Source of the DNA: Pseudomonas sp. ATCC 13867
GTDB taxonomy: Bacteria > Pseudomonadota > Gammaproteobacteria > Pseudomonadales > Pseudomonadaceae
Length of the DNA stretch: 64,000 nucleotides
Reading direction: 5' to 3'
NCBI RefSeq assembly: GCF_000349845.1
Contig: NC_020829.1
Span: 372,001 to 436,000, forward strand
Part shown: one piece after another, positions 53,785-64,000 of the stretch
How positions within the stretch are numbered: the stretch's first letter is position 1
Layout of the letters: the number at the start of each line of letters is the position of its first letter
The notes under the pieces: model-generated
The model's input: the letters and a program-made list of their open reading frames with translations, nothing else
Told to the model about the DNA's origin: nothing
Database searches by the model: none
Program-made: the position numbers and the translations under genes

Positions 53785-56700
53785 ATGTCGAAGTTTTTCA
53801 TTGACCGGCCCATCTTCGCCTGGGTGATCGCCCTGGTGATCATGCTGGCGGGCGGTCTGTCGATCCTCAAGTTGCCGGTCAACCAGTACCCGGCCATCGC
53901 GCCGCCGGCAATCGCCATCCAGGTGAGCTACCCGGGGGCCTCCGCCGAGACGGTGCAGGACACCGTGGTGCAGGTGATCGAGCAGCAGATGAACGGTCTC
54001 GACCATCTGCGCTACATCTCCTCGGAGTCCAACTCCGACGGCAGCATGACCATCACCGTGACCTTCGACCAGGGCACCAGCCCTGACATCGCCCAGGTCC
54101 AGGTGCAGAACAAGCTGCAGCTGGCCACGCCGCTCCTGCCGCAGGAAGTGCAGCAGCAGGGCATCCGCGTGACGAAGGCGGTGAAGAACTTCCTGATGGT
54201 GGTCGGCGTCGTCTCCACCGATGGCGGCATGACCCGGGAAGACCTGTCGAACTACATCGTCTCCAACATCCAGGACCCGCTGTCGCGGACCTCCGGCGTG
54301 GGCGACTTCCAGGTGTTCGGCTCGCAGTACGCCATGCGCATCTGGCTGGACCCGGCCAAGCTCAACAGCTTCCAGATGACTCCGGGCGACGTGAGGGCGG
54401 CGATCGAGGCGCAGAACGTACAGATCTCCTCCGGCCAGTTGGGCGGCCTGCCTGCGGTCAAGGGCCAGCAGCTCAACGCCACCATCATCGGCAAGACCCG
54501 CCTGCAGAGCGCCGAGCAATTCAAGGAGATCCTCCTCAAGGTCAACGCCGACGGCTCCCAGGTTCGCCTGAAGGACGTCGCCGACGTCGCCCTGGGCGGC
54601 CAGGACTACAGCATCAACGCCCAGTTCAACGGCAAGCCGGCCTCGGGTATCGCGATCAAACTGGCCACCGGCGCCAACGCGCTGGACACCGCCAAGGCGA
54701 TCCGCTCCACCCTGGGCACCCTGGAGCCGTTCTTCCCGCAGGGCATGAAGATCGTCTACCCGTACGACACCACCCCGGTGGTTTCCGCCTCCATCCATGA
54801 GGTGGTGAAGACCCTGGGCGAAGCGATCCTGCTGGTGTTCCTGGTGATGTACCTGTTCCTGCAGAACTTCCGCGCCACGCTGATCCCGACGATCGCCGTG
54901 CCGGTGGTGCTGCTGGGCACCTTCGGCGTGCTCGCCGCCTTCGGCTTCTCGATCAACACCCTGACCATGTTCGGCATGGTGCTGGCGATCGGCCTGCTGG
55001 TGGACGACGCCATCGTCGTGGTGGAAAACGTCGAGCGGGTGATGGCCGAGGAAGGCCTGTCGCCCAGGGAGGCCGCGCGCAAGTCGATGGGCCAGATCCA
55101 GGGTGCGCTGGTGGGTATCGCCCTGGTGCTGTCGGCGGTGTTCCTGCCGATGGCGTTCTTCGGCGGCTCCACCGGGGTGATCTATCGGCAGTTCTCCATC
55201 ACCATCGTCTCGGCGATGGCCCTGTCGGTGCTGGTGGCCCTGGTCCTCACCCCGGCGCTTTGCGCCACCATGCTCAAGCCCATCGAGAAGGGCGACCACG
55301 GCGAGCACAAGCGCGGCTTCTTCGGCTGGTTCAACCGCATGTTCCTCGCCACCACGCACGGCTACGAGCGTGGGGTGGTGTCGATCCTCAAGCACCGCTT
55401 CCCGTACCTGCTGATGTACGTGGTGATCCTCGGCGGCATGGTCTACCTGTTCACCCGCATCCCCACCGCGTTCCTCCCCGACGAGGACCAGGGCGTACTG
55501 TTCGCCCAGGTGCAGACGCCGGCGGGCTCGTCCGCCGAGCGGACCCAGGTGGTGGTCGACGCGATGCGTTCCTACCTGCTGGAACAGGAAAGCAGCGCGG
55601 TGGCCTCGGTGTTCACCGTGACCGGCTTCAACTTCGCTGGCCGCGGCCAGAGCTCGGGTATGGCGTTCATCATGCTCAAGCCCTGGGAAGAGCGTCCGGG
55701 CAAGGAGAACAGCGTGTTCGAGCTGGCCCACCGCGCCCAGGAACACTTCTTCACCTTCAAGGATGCGATGGTGTTCGCCTTCGCCCCGCCGGCGGTGCTC
55801 GAGCTGGGTAACGCCGTGGGCTTCGACATCTTCCTCCAGGACCAGGCCGGCGTCGGCCACGAGGTGCTGATGGGCGCGCGCAACCAGTTCCTCGGCCTGG
55901 CCGAGCGAAACCCCGCGCTGCAGCGCGTGCGTCCCAACGGCCTGAACGACGAGCCGCAGTACAAGCTGCTGATCGACGACGAGAAGGCCAGTGCTCTGGG
56001 GCTGTCGCTGGCCGACATCAACAGCACCCTGTCCATCGCCTGGGGTTCGAACTACGTCAACGACTTCATCGACCGTGGCCGGGTGAAGAAGGTTTACCTG
56101 CAGGGTCGTCCGAATGCGCGGATGAGCCCGGAAGACCTGGACAAGTGGTACGTGCGCAACGACAAGGGCGAGATGGTCCCGTTCAGCGCCTTCGCCACCG
56201 GCGAGTGGAGTTATGGCTCGCCCAAGCTTTCGCGCTACAACGGCGTACCGGCGATGGAAATCCTCGGTGAACCGGCTATGGGCCGCAGTACCGGTGAGGC
56301 GATGGCGGCGGTTGAGGAGATCGTCAAGCAGTTGCCCAAGGGCGTGGGCTACGCCTGGACCGGCCTGTCCTACGAGGAGCGCCTGTCTGGCTCCCAGGCC
56401 CCGGCGCTCTATGCCCTGTCGCTGATCGTGGTGTTCCTCTGCCTGGCAGCGCTGTACGAGAGCTGGTCGATTCCGTTCTCGGTGATGCTGGTGGTGCCGC
56501 TGGGCGTCATCGGTGCGCTGCTGGCGACGTCCATGCGCGGTCTGTCCAACGACGTGTTCTTCCAGGTGGGCCTGTTGACCACCATCGGCCTGTCGGCGAA
56601 GAACGCGATCCTGATCGTCGAGTTCGCCAAGGAACTGCACGAGCAGGGCAAGGGCATCGTCGAGGCGGCCGTCGAGGCGTGCCGGATGCGTCTGCGCCCG

Positions 56701-56925
56701 ATCGTCATGACCTCCCTGGCGTTCATCCTCGGCGTGGTGCCGCTGGCGATCTCCACCGGCGCCGGCTCCGGCAGCCAGCACGCGATCGGTACCGGCGTGA
56801 TCGGCGGCATGGTCACCGCGACCGTCCTGGCGATCTTCTGGGTGCCGTTGTTCTACGTGGTGGTCAGTACCCTGTTCAAGGACGCCGCGTCCAAGGAACA
56901 GGAAGCCACCGAGAAGGGGCATTGA
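53785..56925 (+). CDS. mexB: RND multidrug efflux transporter MexB
   Basis: Proton-driven trimeric inner-membrane pump for beta-lactams, quinolones, tetracyclines, chloramphenicol and other drugs. At 1046 aa it equals P. aeruginosa MexB. The proton-relay residues are D407 and D408 ([17 protein letters not shown]) and K939 ([17 protein letters not shown]). The N-terminal TM1 is [21 protein letters not shown]. Large periplasmic loops follow TM1 and TM7. It is intact, without frameshift, and lies 15 bp after mexA. Confidence 0.99.
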   Translation: MSKFFIDRPIFAWVIALVIMLAGGLSILKLPVNQYPAIAPPAIAIQVSYPGASAETVQDTVVQVIEQQMNGLDHLRYISSESNSDGSMTITVTFDQGTSPDIAQVQVQNKLQLATPLLPQEVQQQGIRVTKAVKNFLMVVGVVSTDGGMTREDLSNYIVSNIQDPLSRTSGVGDFQVFGSQYAMRIWLDPAKLNSFQMTPGDVRAAIEAQNVQISSGQLGGLPAVKGQQLNATIIGKTRLQSAEQFKEILLKVNADGSQVRLKDVADVALGGQDYSINAQFNGKPASGIAIKLATGANALDTAKAIRSTLGTLEPFFPQGMKIVYPYDTTPVVSASIHEVVKTLGEAILLVFLVMYLFLQNFRATLIPTIAVPVVLLGTFGVLAAFGFSINTLTMFGMVLAIGLLVDDAIVVVENVERVMAEEGLSPREAARKSMGQIQGALVGIALVLSAVFLPMAFFGGSTGVIYRQFSITIVSAMALSVLVALVLTPALCATMLKPIEKGDHGEHKRGFFGWFNRMFLATTHGYERGVVSILKHRFPYLLMYVVILGGMVYLFTRIPTAFLPDEDQGVLFAQVQTPAGSSAERTQVVVDAMRSYLLEQESSAVASVFTVTGFNFAGRGQSSGMAFIMLKPWEERPGKENSVFELAHRAQEHFFTFKDAMVFAFAPPAVLELGNAVGFDIFLQDQAGVGHEVLMGARNQFLGLAERNPALQRVRPNGLNDEPQYKLLIDDEKASALGLSLADINSTLSIAWGSNYVNDFIDRGRVKKVYLQGRPNARMSPEDLDKWYVRNDKGEMVPFSAFATGEWSYGSPKLSRYNGVPAMEILGEPAMGRSTGEAMAAVEEIVKQLPKGVGYAWTGLSYEERLSGSQAPALYALSLIVVFLCLAALYESWSIPFSVMLVVPLGVIGALLATSMRGLSNDVFFQVGLLTTIGLSAKNAILIVEFAKELHEQGKGIVEAAVEACRMRLRPIVMTSLAFILGVVPLAISTGAGSGSQHAIGTGVIGGMVTATVLAIFWVPLFYVVVSTLFKDAASKEQEATEKGH

Positions 56926-56926
56926 T

Positions 56927-58375
56927 ATGAGAAAGTCCTTACTGTCCCTCGCGATAGCCGCCGGCGTGTTGTCCGGCTGCTCGCTGATCCCCGACTACGA
57001 GCGCCCCGAGGCGCCCGTGGCGGGGGCCTATCCGCAGGGCGATGCTTACGTGGCGGCGCAACCGGCCAACGCCGGCGCCGACATCGGCTGGCGCGAGTTC
57101 TTCAAGGACCCGCAACTGCAGCGGCTGATCGAAGTGTCGCTGGAAAACAACCGTGACCTGCGCGTCGCCGCGCTGAACATCGAAGCCTACCGGGCGCAGT
57201 ACCGCATCCAGCGGGCCGACCTGTTCCCGGCGGTGGACGCCGGCATCAACGGCTCGCGCCAGCGCCTGCCGGCCGACCTGTCGACCACCGGCAACTCGAT
57301 GATCAGCAGCCAGTACGGCGCGACCCTGGGCGTCACCTCCTGGGAGCTCGACCTGTTCGGTCGCCTGCGCGCCCTGCGTGACCAGGCGCTGGAAACCTAC
57401 TTCGCCAGCGAAGAGGCCCGTCGCAGCACCCAGACCAGCCTGGTGGCCAACGTCGCCAACGCCTACCTGACCCTGCGCGCCGACCAGGCTCAACTGAAGT
57501 TGACCCGCGACACCCTGGGCACCTACCAGAAGAGCTACGACCTGACCAAGCGCAGCTACGACGTCGGCGTCGCCTCGGCGCTGGACCTGCGCCAGGCGCA
57601 GACCTCGGTGGAAAGCGCGCGGGCCACCCTGGCGCAGTACACCCGCCTGGTCGCCCAGGACCAGAACGCCCTGGTGCTGCTGCTCGGCTCCGGCCTGCCG
57701 GCGGACCTGCCGCAAGGCCGCGAGCTGTCCGAAGAGTTGCTGGCCACCGTGCCGGCAGGGCTGCCGTCCGACCTGCTGCAGCGTCGCCCGGACATCCTCC
57801 AGGCCGAGCATCAGCTCAAGGCGGCCAATGCCAACATCGGCGCGGCGCGCGCGGCGTTCTTCCCGAACATCAGCCTGACCGCCAATGCCGGCAGCCTCAG
57901 CCCGGACCTCTCCGGCCTGTTCGATGCCGGCTCCGGCAGCTGGCTGTTCCAGCCGTCCATCAGCCTGCCGATCTTCAACGCCGGCGCCCTGCGCGCCAGC
58001 CTGGACCTGGCCAAGGTGCAGAAGGACATCAACGTGGCGCAGTACGAGAAAGCCATCCAGACGGCCTTCTCCGAGGTCGCCGACGGCCTCGCCGCCCGTG
58101 GCACCTTCGGCGAGCAACTGCAGGCGCAGCGCTCGCTGGTGGACGCCAGCAGCGAGTACTACCGCCTGGCCGACAAGCGCTACCGCACGGGTGTGGACAA
58201 CTACCTGACCCTGCTCGATGCGCAGCGTTCGCTGTTCAGTGCCCAGCAGCAACTGATCAGCGACCGGCTGAACCAGCTGACCAGCGAGGTGAACCTGTAC
58301 AAGGCCCTCGGCGGCGGTTGGCAGGCCACGGCGGCGGAAGCAAAGCCGATCTCCAGCGAAGCGCCCAAAGGCTGA
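56927..58375 (+). CDS. oprM: Outer-membrane efflux channel OprM
   Basis: Trimeric TolC-type channel lipoprotein (482 aa), the exit duct for MexAB and other RND pumps. The lipobox is LSGC (C18). Two OEP repeats follow, with [23 protein letters not shown] in the first half and [32 protein letters not shown] in the second. The ATG follows the mexB stop by a single base. A strong terminator ends the operon. Confidence 0.98.
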   Translation: MRKSLLSLAIAAGVLSGCSLIPDYERPEAPVAGAYPQGDAYVAAQPANAGADIGWREFFKDPQLQRLIEVSLENNRDLRVAALNIEAYRAQYRIQRADLFPAVDAGINGSRQRLPADLSTTGNSMISSQYGATLGVTSWELDLFGRLRALRDQALETYFASEEARRSTQTSLVANVANAYLTLRADQAQLKLTRDTLGTYQKSYDLTKRSYDVGVASALDLRQAQTSVESARATLAQYTRLVAQDQNALVLLLGSGLPADLPQGRELSEELLATVPAGLPSDLLQRRPDILQAEHQLKAANANIGAARAAFFPNISLTANAGSLSPDLSGLFDAGSGSWLFQPSISLPIFNAGALRASLDLAKVQKDINVAQYEKAIQTAFSEVADGLAARGTFGEQLQAQRSLVDASSEYYRLADKRYRTGVDNYLTLLDAQRSLFSAQQQLISDRLNQLTSEVNLYKALGGGWQATAAEAKPISSEAPKG

Positions 58376-58396
58376 TCTTCACTGGCTGGAAACGAG

Positions 58397-58426
58397 AACG
58401 CCGCCCTTCGGGGCGGCGTTTTTGTT
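58397..58426 (+). terminator. Rho-independent terminator of mexAB-oprM
   Basis: AACGCCGCCC (58397-58406), TTCG tetraloop and GGGCGGCGTT (58411-58420), a 10-bp stem followed by TTTGTT. Confidence 0.95.
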
Positions 58427-58473
58427 CGTGCGGGTAGGGTCGGAACGCAGGGCGCCGGAGTCTGGGGTGGTTC

Positions 58474-58493
58474 GCGAGCAAGCTCGCTCCTAC
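58474..58493 (+). repeat. REP element after oprM
   Basis: A perfect GCGAGCAAGCTCGCTCCTAC copy. A degraded inverse partner (GCTTGCGTGCTCGCGAACC) follows at about 58501-58519. Confidence 0.85.
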
Positions 58494-58525
58494 AGGTCCG
58501 GCTTGCGTGCTCGCGAACCCTCGGA

Positions 58526-58954
58526 CTACAACATCGCACTCCGCGTCGCCGGCTGGATATGGTTGTCCGCCAGCCAGTCCAGCGCGCACTCGCGCAGGCG
58601 TTCGCCCTGGTAGACATACCAGGCCTGCAGCAGCTCGGGGTACCCCATCAATACATGGCGGAAGGCCTTGAACGGCTTGCGCCCCTCGATGGCGTTGGCC
58701 AAGGCGGAATAGGCGTGGGGCTCGGGCACTTCGCGCAGGAAGTCGCGCATCAGGTCCAGCGACTGGCGGCTGCTCAGCGGCTCGATGGGCAGCAGGCGCT
58801 CCGGCTCGCGGTGCAGCAGTTCGGCCAGTTCCGGGTCGGGATCGTCCTCGGGGATCAGCAGCACCTGACCGCTGAAGAGATCGAGGTAGTGCTCGATACC
58901 CTGGGTATCGAGCGCGAAGGCCAGTTCGTCGAGGTCGATGGTCAGCGGGCGCAT
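58526..58954 (-). CDS. UPF0158 family protein
   Basis: A 142-aa cytoplasmic protein resembling UPF0158: N-terminal LTIDLDELAFALDT, the acidic IPEDDPDPELAELL, and the central LREVPEPHAYSALANAIEGRKPFKAFRHVL. No signal peptide or TM. I prefer the ATG at 58954, with GGGAGAG 7 bp upstream, over the GTG at 58960 that abuts that motif. Function unknown. It sits between a REP element and two chemoreceptor genes, all but the REP on the minus strand. Confidence 0.82.
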   Translation of the reverse strand: MRPLTIDLDELAFALDTQGIEHYLDLFSGQVLLIPEDDPDPELAELLHREPERLLPIEPLSSRQSLDLMRDFLREVPEPHAYSALANAIEGRKPFKAFRHVLMGYPELLQAWYVYQGERLRECALDWLADNHIQPATRSAML

Positions 58955-59054
58955 GGTCACTCTCCCAGTGTGGCGAGTGACTGATGCTACGCCATGCGCA
59001 TGACAACTGTCCTGCCGTTGCCGGCCGGCGCGGGAGCACCGACCGGTTCGACGG

Positions 59055-61001
59055 TCACAGGCGGAAGCGGCCCACCTGCAACTGCAGCTGGTTACCCAGG
59101 CGCGCCAGTTCGGTGCTGGAGCCGGCGGTCTGCTCGCTGGCGGCGGCGGACTGGTCGGCGATCTCGCGGACCTGCACCACGCTGCGGTTGATCTCCTCGG
59201 CCACGCTGCTCTGCTGTTCGGCGGCGGAGGCGATCTGCAGGTTCATGCCCTGGATGTCGGCCACGGTGCGGGCGATCACGCCCAGCGCCTCGCCGGCGCG
59301 GCGGGTCAGTTCCACCGAGCTGCCGGTCAGGCGGCGGCTGCCGTCCATGCGTTGCGCCGCGTCCTGGGCGCCGCGCTGCAGGCCGGCGATCAGTCCCTCG
59401 ATTTCCTCGGTGGACTGCTGGGTACGCTGGGCCAGGCCGCGTACTTCGTCGGCCACCACGGCGAAACCGCGCCCGGCCTCGCCGGCACGGGCCGCTTCGA
59501 TGGCGGCGTTGAGCGCCAGCAGGTTGGTCTGTTCGGCCACCGACTTGATCACATCCAGCACGCTGCCGATCTTCTCGCTTTCCTTGCGCAGCGATTCCAT
59601 CGCCTCGGCGGAGCGATCCACCTCGCTGGCCAGCCGGTCGATCTGCGCAACCGCGTCCTGCACTACCTGGTCGCCCTGGCGGGCCTGCTGGTCCGCCTGC
59701 TGGGCGGCCAGGGAGGCCTGCTCGGCGTTGCGCGCGACTTCCTGCACGGTGGCGGCCATTTCATGAATGGCGCTGGCCACCTGCTCGGTTTCCACCCGCT
59801 GGGCGTTGACCCCGGCGCGGGTCTGCTCGGTGACCGCCGAGAGCTCCTCGGCGGCGGTGGCCAACTGGCCGACGCTGCCACCGAGCTGGCCGATCAGTTG
59901 GGCCAGGTTCTCGCGCATGCGCAGCATGACGCGTTGCAACTGCCCCAGTTCGTCGGGGCGCTGCAGGTTCAGCTCGCGGACCAGACCCTGCGACAGGTCG
60001 CCCTGGGCGATGTGCTCGGCCAGTTCCAGCGCCTCGTGGAGCGGGCGGACGATCTGTCGGTTGATGGCCCAGCCGGACAGCAGGCCGAAGGCCAGGGCCA
60101 GCACGGCGATGAGGATCTGCCGGGTCTTGGCGGCGGCGGTTTCCGCGGCGTTGCGCTGCAGGGTATCGTCGTACAGCCGGGTGCTGGCGCCGAGCATCGC
60201 CTGGCTGGCGCCGTCCAGGGCCTGGCGCGCCTGCCGCGTGGCGTTGACGCCGTCACGGAAGTGTTCGATGCCGCTGCGGTAGCCCTGCAGCTCGTTCAAC
60301 GCGCTGGCCAGGTCCTCGGCGGCGTCGGCCGGCAATTGTCCCTGCAGCGTCGCGCCGCTGTCGCGCAGGGTGTCGAACGCGGCGAAGGCGGCCTGCTCGG
60401 CGCTGGCCGACTGTTCGAAGACATAACCGCGCACCTGGTAGCGCACCTGCAGCAGTTGCTGGTGCAACTGGCCGGCGGCCTGGGCGCTGTGCAGCAACTG
60501 GGCGTCGCCGGGCTGTCCGGCGAGCCGGTCGAAGAGCTGCCTGTCCAACGCCTCGAAGGTCTGCAAGGCGCGCTGGGCGCTGCCCACCAGGGTGCCGCGG
60601 GCCTCGCTGCGCTGCTCGACGGCGCGGGTCAGGCCGGCGAACGCCTGGCGATAGTCGGCCACGGCCTGGCGCGCGCTGTCCAGCGGGGTCGCATCGATGT
60701 CGCCGTCCCGCAGGCGCTGTTCGATCAGTTCCAGCATCTTCGCGCTGTGCTGCTCGACGCGCTCGGCCTGGGCACGGTCGCCGCCCAGTTCGAACTGCAG
60801 GCGGGCCAGGTTGGCCTGCTGGCTGAGGTCGTTCAGCTCGGTGATGGTCGCCAACTGCTCGCCGCGCCGGGCCTGGTTGTCCAGGCTGCGCAGGCCGCCG
60901 AGCAGGACCAGCAGGGTGAGGAACAGGAGGATACCGAAACCCACCGCCAGCTTGAGGCTGACGTTAAGGCGTCCCAGCTGTACTACTAGCCAATCGTACA
61001 T
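59055..61001 (-). CDS. Methyl-accepting chemotaxis protein 1
   Basis: Transmembrane chemoreceptor (648 aa) from the ATG at 61001 ([15 protein letters not shown]). TM1 is at about residues 15-38. A periplasmic all-helical ligand domain of about 250 residues (39-290) resembles the helical bimodular type. TM2 is at about 292-314, followed by HAMP ([19 protein letters not shown]) and the signalling hairpin with the tip [30 protein letters not shown] near 487-516. It ends [14 protein letters not shown], with no CheR-binding pentapeptide. The ligand is unknown. The 703-codon frame extending to 61166 lacks support. Confidence 0.93.
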   Translation of the reverse strand: MYDWLVVQLGRLNVSLKLAVGFGILLFLTLLVLLGGLRSLDNQARRGEQLATITELNDLSQQANLARLQFELGGDRAQAERVEQHSAKMLELIEQRLRDGDIDATPLDSARQAVADYRQAFAGLTRAVEQRSEARGTLVGSAQRALQTFEALDRQLFDRLAGQPGDAQLLHSAQAAGQLHQQLLQVRYQVRGYVFEQSASAEQAAFAAFDTLRDSGATLQGQLPADAAEDLASALNELQGYRSGIEHFRDGVNATRQARQALDGASQAMLGASTRLYDDTLQRNAAETAAAKTRQILIAVLALAFGLLSGWAINRQIVRPLHEALELAEHIAQGDLSQGLVRELNLQRPDELGQLQRVMLRMRENLAQLIGQLGGSVGQLATAAEELSAVTEQTRAGVNAQRVETEQVASAIHEMAATVQEVARNAEQASLAAQQADQQARQGDQVVQDAVAQIDRLASEVDRSAEAMESLRKESEKIGSVLDVIKSVAEQTNLLALNAAIEAARAGEAGRGFAVVADEVRGLAQRTQQSTEEIEGLIAGLQRGAQDAAQRMDGSRRLTGSSVELTRRAGEALGVIARTVADIQGMNLQIASAAEQQSSVAEEINRSVVQVREIADQSAAASEQTAGSSTELARLGNQLQLQVGRFRL

Positions 61002-61178
61002 GTCGAATACTCCAGGCAGGCGTCGCCACGGGATCGACGGCCCGTGGCTGGCAAATACAGGTGTGCAGTGGCGAGGCGGAATTGTCGGGGCGCATCTTCG
61101 TGCGCCAGAGGCTATCGGCGGCGAAATGGGAAACTGAAGGCGGGAATTTGTCGCGATGTCGCGCATGCGACGCTTTCT

Positions 61179-61245
61179 GTAGGAGCGAGCTTGCTCACAA
61201 ACAGGCCCCGCCGCGGAATCGATTCGCGAGCAAGCTCGCTCCTAC
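61179..61245. repeat. REP pair (BIME) between the chemoreceptor genes
   Basis: GTAGGAGCGAGCTTGCTCAC (61179-61198, one change from the core) and GCGAGCAAGCTCGCTCCTAC (61226-61245) in inverted orientation. Confidence 0.88.
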
Positions 61246-61335
61246 GAAGAGCCAAAGCTCCTTGGCCGCGCGTTAGCCAGCCTCTCCCAGATGGGGTGAG
61301 GGGAAGCGCTGGCGCCGATGTCCGGGCATGGAAAA

Positions 61336-61364
61336 ACAGAGAAGGCCCGCATTGCGCGGGCCTT
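61336..61364 (-). terminator. Terminator after chemoreceptor 2
   Basis: AAGGCCCGC (61342-61350), loop ATTGC and GCGGGCCTT (61356-61364). On the minus strand the stem is followed by CTCTGTTTTT, 17 bp after the receptor 2 stop. Confidence 0.8.
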
Positions 61365-61381
61365 GTTCGTTGCGGGGCGGA

Positions 61382-63295
61382 TCAGACGCGGAAGCGGCTG
61401 ACCAGCATCTGCAGCTCGTTGCCCAGGCGCGCCAGCTCCATGCTGGAGGCGGCGGTTTCCTCGCTGGCGGCGGCGGTCTGCTCGGAGATGTCGCGCACGT
61501 TCATCACGCTGCGGTTGATTTCCTCGGCCACGGCGCTCTGCTGCTCGGAAGCGGCGGCGATCTGCTGGTTCATCGACTGGATGGTCGACACGGTACGGGT
61601 GATCGCACCCAGGCGCTCACCGGCGCGGCGGGTCAGGTCGACGGTGCTGACGGTCAGCTCGCGGCTGGTTTCCATCATCTGCACGGCCTGCTGGGTGCCG
61701 CTCTGCAGACCGGCGATCAGCTCCTCGATCTCCTCGGTGGAGGACTGGGTGCGCTGCGCCAGGGCCCGCACTTCATCGGCGACCACGGCGAAGCCGCGGC
61801 CGGCGTCGCCGGCGCGAGCGGCCTCGATGGCGGCGTTGAGGGCCAGCAGGTTGGTCTGCTCGGCCACCGCCTTGATCACGTCCAGCACGCTGCCGATCTT
61901 CTCGCTTTCGCGCTTGAGCTTGAGCACCGATTCGTTGGAGCGGTCGACCTCGCCGGCCAGGCGGTCCATCTGCCCGACGGCTTCGTTGACCGCGCCTTCG
62001 CCGTCGCGGGCCTCGCGATCGGCGGCGGAGGCGGCCTCGGAGGCCTCCTCGGCGTTGCGCGCGACTTCCTGCACGGTGGCGGCCATCTCGTTCATCGCGG
62101 TGGCGACCTGGTCGGTCTCGGATTTCTGGTTGTTCACGCCGGCGCTGGTCTGCTCGGTAACGGCCGACAGCTCCTCGGCGGCGCTGGCGATCTGGGTCAC
62201 GCCGTCGTGGATGCGGCCAATCAGTTCGCGCAGGGACAGGTTCATGCGCTGCATGCTCCGCTGCAACTGGCCCAGTTCGTCGGAGCGGCTGGTGTGGATG
62301 TCGTGGCTCAGGTCGCCGTCGGCGATGCGCTCGGCATGCCCCAGCACGTCACGCAGCGGATTGACGATCTGCCTGGTGATGATCCAGGCGGCGATCAGGC
62401 CCAGTACCAGGGCGATGAGGGCGGACAGCGCCAGCAGGGTTTTCGCCTGGCCGACGCCGGCGTCGCGCTTGGCGGTTTCGCTGAGGGTCAGCTCGTTGCT
62501 GATCTTCTCGATCTGCACGCCGCCGTCGCGCATGCGGTCACGGGCGGCCTGGCTGGCGTTGACCTCATGGCGATAGCTGTCGAGCGCCGCGCGATAGGCC
62601 GACAGCGCGTCGAGGGCGTTCTGGTAGTCGGCGGCGAGTTCGACGGGAGCGCCGCGCATGCCCGTCTGCACGGCCTGGATGGCCTGCTGGAGAGCGTCGA
62701 CGGCGGGCGTCTCCAGCGCGGGATTGTCATTGCTGGTGTAGGCGAGCACCTGGAAGCGCGCCAGCATCACCTGGCGGCCCAGGTCGGCCAGTTGCTGCAG
62801 CGGGCGGAGGCTCTCGGTGGCGCCGCCGGCGACCAGCGTCTGTTCGGCTTTCTCCAGCCCCCCGGTGATGAGCGCAGCATTGCGAATGAGGTTCTGCTTG
62901 GCGGCGTCGCGCGCGTCGAAGGACTTCAGCAGTTCGCCGAAGAGGCGGCGATACTCGGTTGCCAGTTCGCGCTGCTGGTCCATCTTGCGACGATCTTCCG
63001 CCGTGCTGAATTTGTCGTAGAGCGCGCCGTGGCTCCGATCCAGCTGGTCCAGGGTGTCGACCACCAGCTTGGCGTCTTGCGGCGAGCGCGTGGACTGGAA
63101 TTTCAGGCGTGAGACGCGCAGGTCCTTGGCGACCGCCGCCAGCTCGGAGATCTCGCCGAGCTTGTCGCCACGGTCGATCACGTTGCCCAGGTTGATCCAG
63201 CCGGTGAGGGCGATCAACAGGGTGAGCAGCAGCACCAGGCCGAAGCCTGCGGCGAGTTTGAGTTTGACACTGAGGTTGTTGAACCAGCGGAACAT
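61382..63295 (-). CDS. Methyl-accepting chemotaxis protein 2
   Basis: Second transmembrane chemoreceptor (637 aa), starting [19 protein letters not shown] at 63295. The architecture matches its neighbour: TM1 about 13-33, a helical periplasmic domain of about 250 residues, TM2 about 286-310 ([18 protein letters not shown]), HAMP ([19 protein letters not shown]) and the signalling tip [30 protein letters not shown] near 476-505, ending [14 protein letters not shown]. The signalling halves of the two receptors are closely similar while the periplasmic domains share only the helical pattern. No C-terminal pentapeptide. Ligand unknown. Confidence 0.93.
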   Translation of the reverse strand: MFRWFNNLSVKLKLAAGFGLVLLLTLLIALTGWINLGNVIDRGDKLGEISELAAVAKDLRVSRLKFQSTRSPQDAKLVVDTLDQLDRSHGALYDKFSTAEDRRKMDQQRELATEYRRLFGELLKSFDARDAAKQNLIRNAALITGGLEKAEQTLVAGGATESLRPLQQLADLGRQVMLARFQVLAYTSNDNPALETPAVDALQQAIQAVQTGMRGAPVELAADYQNALDALSAYRAALDSYRHEVNASQAARDRMRDGGVQIEKISNELTLSETAKRDAGVGQAKTLLALSALIALVLGLIAAWIITRQIVNPLRDVLGHAERIADGDLSHDIHTSRSDELGQLQRSMQRMNLSLRELIGRIHDGVTQIASAAEELSAVTEQTSAGVNNQKSETDQVATAMNEMAATVQEVARNAEEASEAASAADREARDGEGAVNEAVGQMDRLAGEVDRSNESVLKLKRESEKIGSVLDVIKAVAEQTNLLALNAAIEAARAGDAGRGFAVVADEVRALAQRTQSSTEEIEELIAGLQSGTQQAVQMMETSRELTVSTVDLTRRAGERLGAITRTVSTIQSMNQQIAAASEQQSAVAEEINRSVMNVRDISEQTAAASEETAASSMELARLGNELQMLVSRFRV

Positions 63296-63462
63296 GACGG
63301 CGGGGCTCCAGCGATGAACAGGGCCGGTGCGTAGGGCTGAGCGGGAGATGCGCAGGGTGGGGACGACCGGTATCGCGGGTATCGGCGTTGGTGTCCGGAA
63401 CTGAAGGGCGCGCGGTGTTTTTCTGACTGGCGGTTCAGGCTGGAAACCTTGCGGTTCCTGGC

Positions 63463-64000
63463 TTAGAACAAGCGTGCCAACAGCGCGGTGACGGCGGTTT
63501 CGACGCGCAGGATGCGCTCGCCCAGTTGCACCGGGTCGAGCCCGGCTTCGCGGAGCTTTTCCACTTCGTAGGGAATCCAGCCGCCCTCCGGTCCGATGGC
63601 CAGGGTGACCGGTTCGGCGAGGGCGCGGGGGCACGCCGGCCAGGGGCCGGGATGGCCGATCAGGCCGAGGCTGCCGGCGGCCATCGCCGGCAGGCGGTCC
63701 TCGACGAAGGGCTTGAAGCGCTTCTCGATGATCACCTCGGGCAACACGGTGTCGCGGGCCTGCTCGAGGCCGAGGATCAGTTGTTCGCGAATGGCGTCGG
63801 GTTCGAGGAACGGCGTCTGCCAGAAGCTCTTTTCCACCCGGTAGCTGTTGAGCAGCACCAGGCGCGGCACACCCAGGGCCGAGATGGTCTGCAGCACGCG
63901 GCGGAGCATCTTCGGGCGGGGCAGGGCGAGCAGCAGGGTGATCGGCAGCTTGTCCGGCGGCGGCTGGTCGAAGCGCACTTCCAGCTCGGCTTCGTTGGCC
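63463..64000 (-). CDS. RsmE-like SPOUT methyltransferase paralogue (5' end beyond window)
   Basis: C-terminal part (about 179 codons) of a protein like 16S rRNA (uracil-1498-N3)-methyltransferase. The frame stays open to the right edge, so the GTG at 63978 is not the true start. The SPOUT motifs are [22 protein letters not shown] and [20 protein letters not shown]. It differs strongly from the first RsmE (46652-47371), with [19 protein letters not shown] and an aromatic [23 protein letters not shown] insert, so it is a divergent paralogue rather than a recent copy. It lies 167 bp upstream of chemoreceptor 2 in the same direction. Confidence 0.88.
   Translation of the reverse strand, partial: ANEAELEVRFDQPPPDKLPITLLLALPRPKMLRRVLQTISALGVPRLVLLNSYRVEKSFWQTPFLEPDAIREQLILGLEQARDTVLPEVIIEKRFKPFVEDRLPAMAAGSLGLIGHPGPWPACPRALAEPVTLAIGPEGGWIPYEVEKLREAGLDPVQLGERILRVETAVTALLARLF

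Larger units (their letters stand above)
61002..61381. other. Intergenic region between the two chemoreceptor genes
   Basis: 380 bp containing a REP pair (61179-61245), a fragment of the CTCTCCC...GGGGTGAGGGG repeat (61276-61302) and the terminator of the upstream receptor gene (61336-61364). The promoter of receptor 1 must lie in the part nearest 61002; no near-consensus hexamer pair stood out. No coding gene is supported. Confidence 0.6.

Noticed and set aside
53770..56922. A 1050-codon minus-strand frame opposite mexB
   Set aside because: Complementary-strand artefact of the GC-rich mexB codons; the mexB protein is intact and recognisable over its whole length.

Overview
The window is GC-rich chromosomal DNA from a Pseudomonas, most likely from or near the P. 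aeruginosa group. From memory, gene order is almost collinear with the PAO1 stretch that runs from the M16 protease next to ftsY (about PA0372) to mexR-mexA-mexB-oprM (PA0424-PA0427). It carries the complete Pil-Chp chemosensory cluster, pilT/pilU, tonB3, algH and the pyrR-pyrB-pyrC' operon. No prophage, insertion sequence, CRISPR array, rRNA or tRNA gene was found. This is core genome with a few local differences.

Layout. 1-9.3 kb: an M16 protease (3' end off the left edge), divergent from ftsY-ftsE-ftsX and rpoH, then a small membrane-anchored protein, mtgA, a DUF423 protein, thiS-thiG and trmB. 9.4-20.3 kb: a lone DUF1329 gene on the plus strand, then a long minus-strand block: an 84-residue protein, a DUF3392 membrane protein, the metX-metW-DUF4426-rdgB-hemW operon, a dynamin-like GTPase, and the yggS-proC-yggT-yggU operon. 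20.3-26 kb: pilT, pilU, a double TM2 membrane protein, and the reverse transsulfuration pair cystathionine beta-synthase/gamma-lyase. 26-32 kb, minus strand: gshB, tonB3, algH-ruvX, pyrR-pyrB-pyrC'. 32.3-46.3 kb: pilG-pilH-pilI-pilJ-pilK-chpA-chpB-chpC, the receptor, coupling, kinase and response-regulator system that controls type IV pilus extension, twitching and surface sensing. pilT and pilU, the retraction ATPases it controls, lie 10 kb upstream. 46.3-52 kb: a probable chpE remnant, rsmE, bioA, a secreted flavin amine oxidase, cytochrome b561 and a YceI protein. 52-58.4 kb: mexR divergent from the mexA-mexB-oprM multidrug efflux operon, with two MexR-type operators. 58.5-64 kb: a UPF0158 protein, two tandem paralogous chemoreceptors, and a second RsmE-like methyltransferase cut by the right edge.

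Local differences worth attention: a threefold 180-bp in-frame repeat inside chpA; a glutamate in place of the phospho-accepting histidine in one ChpA phosphotransfer module; apparent loss of chpD and most of chpE; a tandem direct repeat plus a sigma-54-like motif ahead of pilG; two chemoreceptor paralogues after oprM; and a series of REP elements (GCGAGCAAGCTCGCTCCTAC core), mostly in inverted pairs. I did not find a convincing undescribed system. The best leads are the ChpA variation and the chemoreceptor pair.
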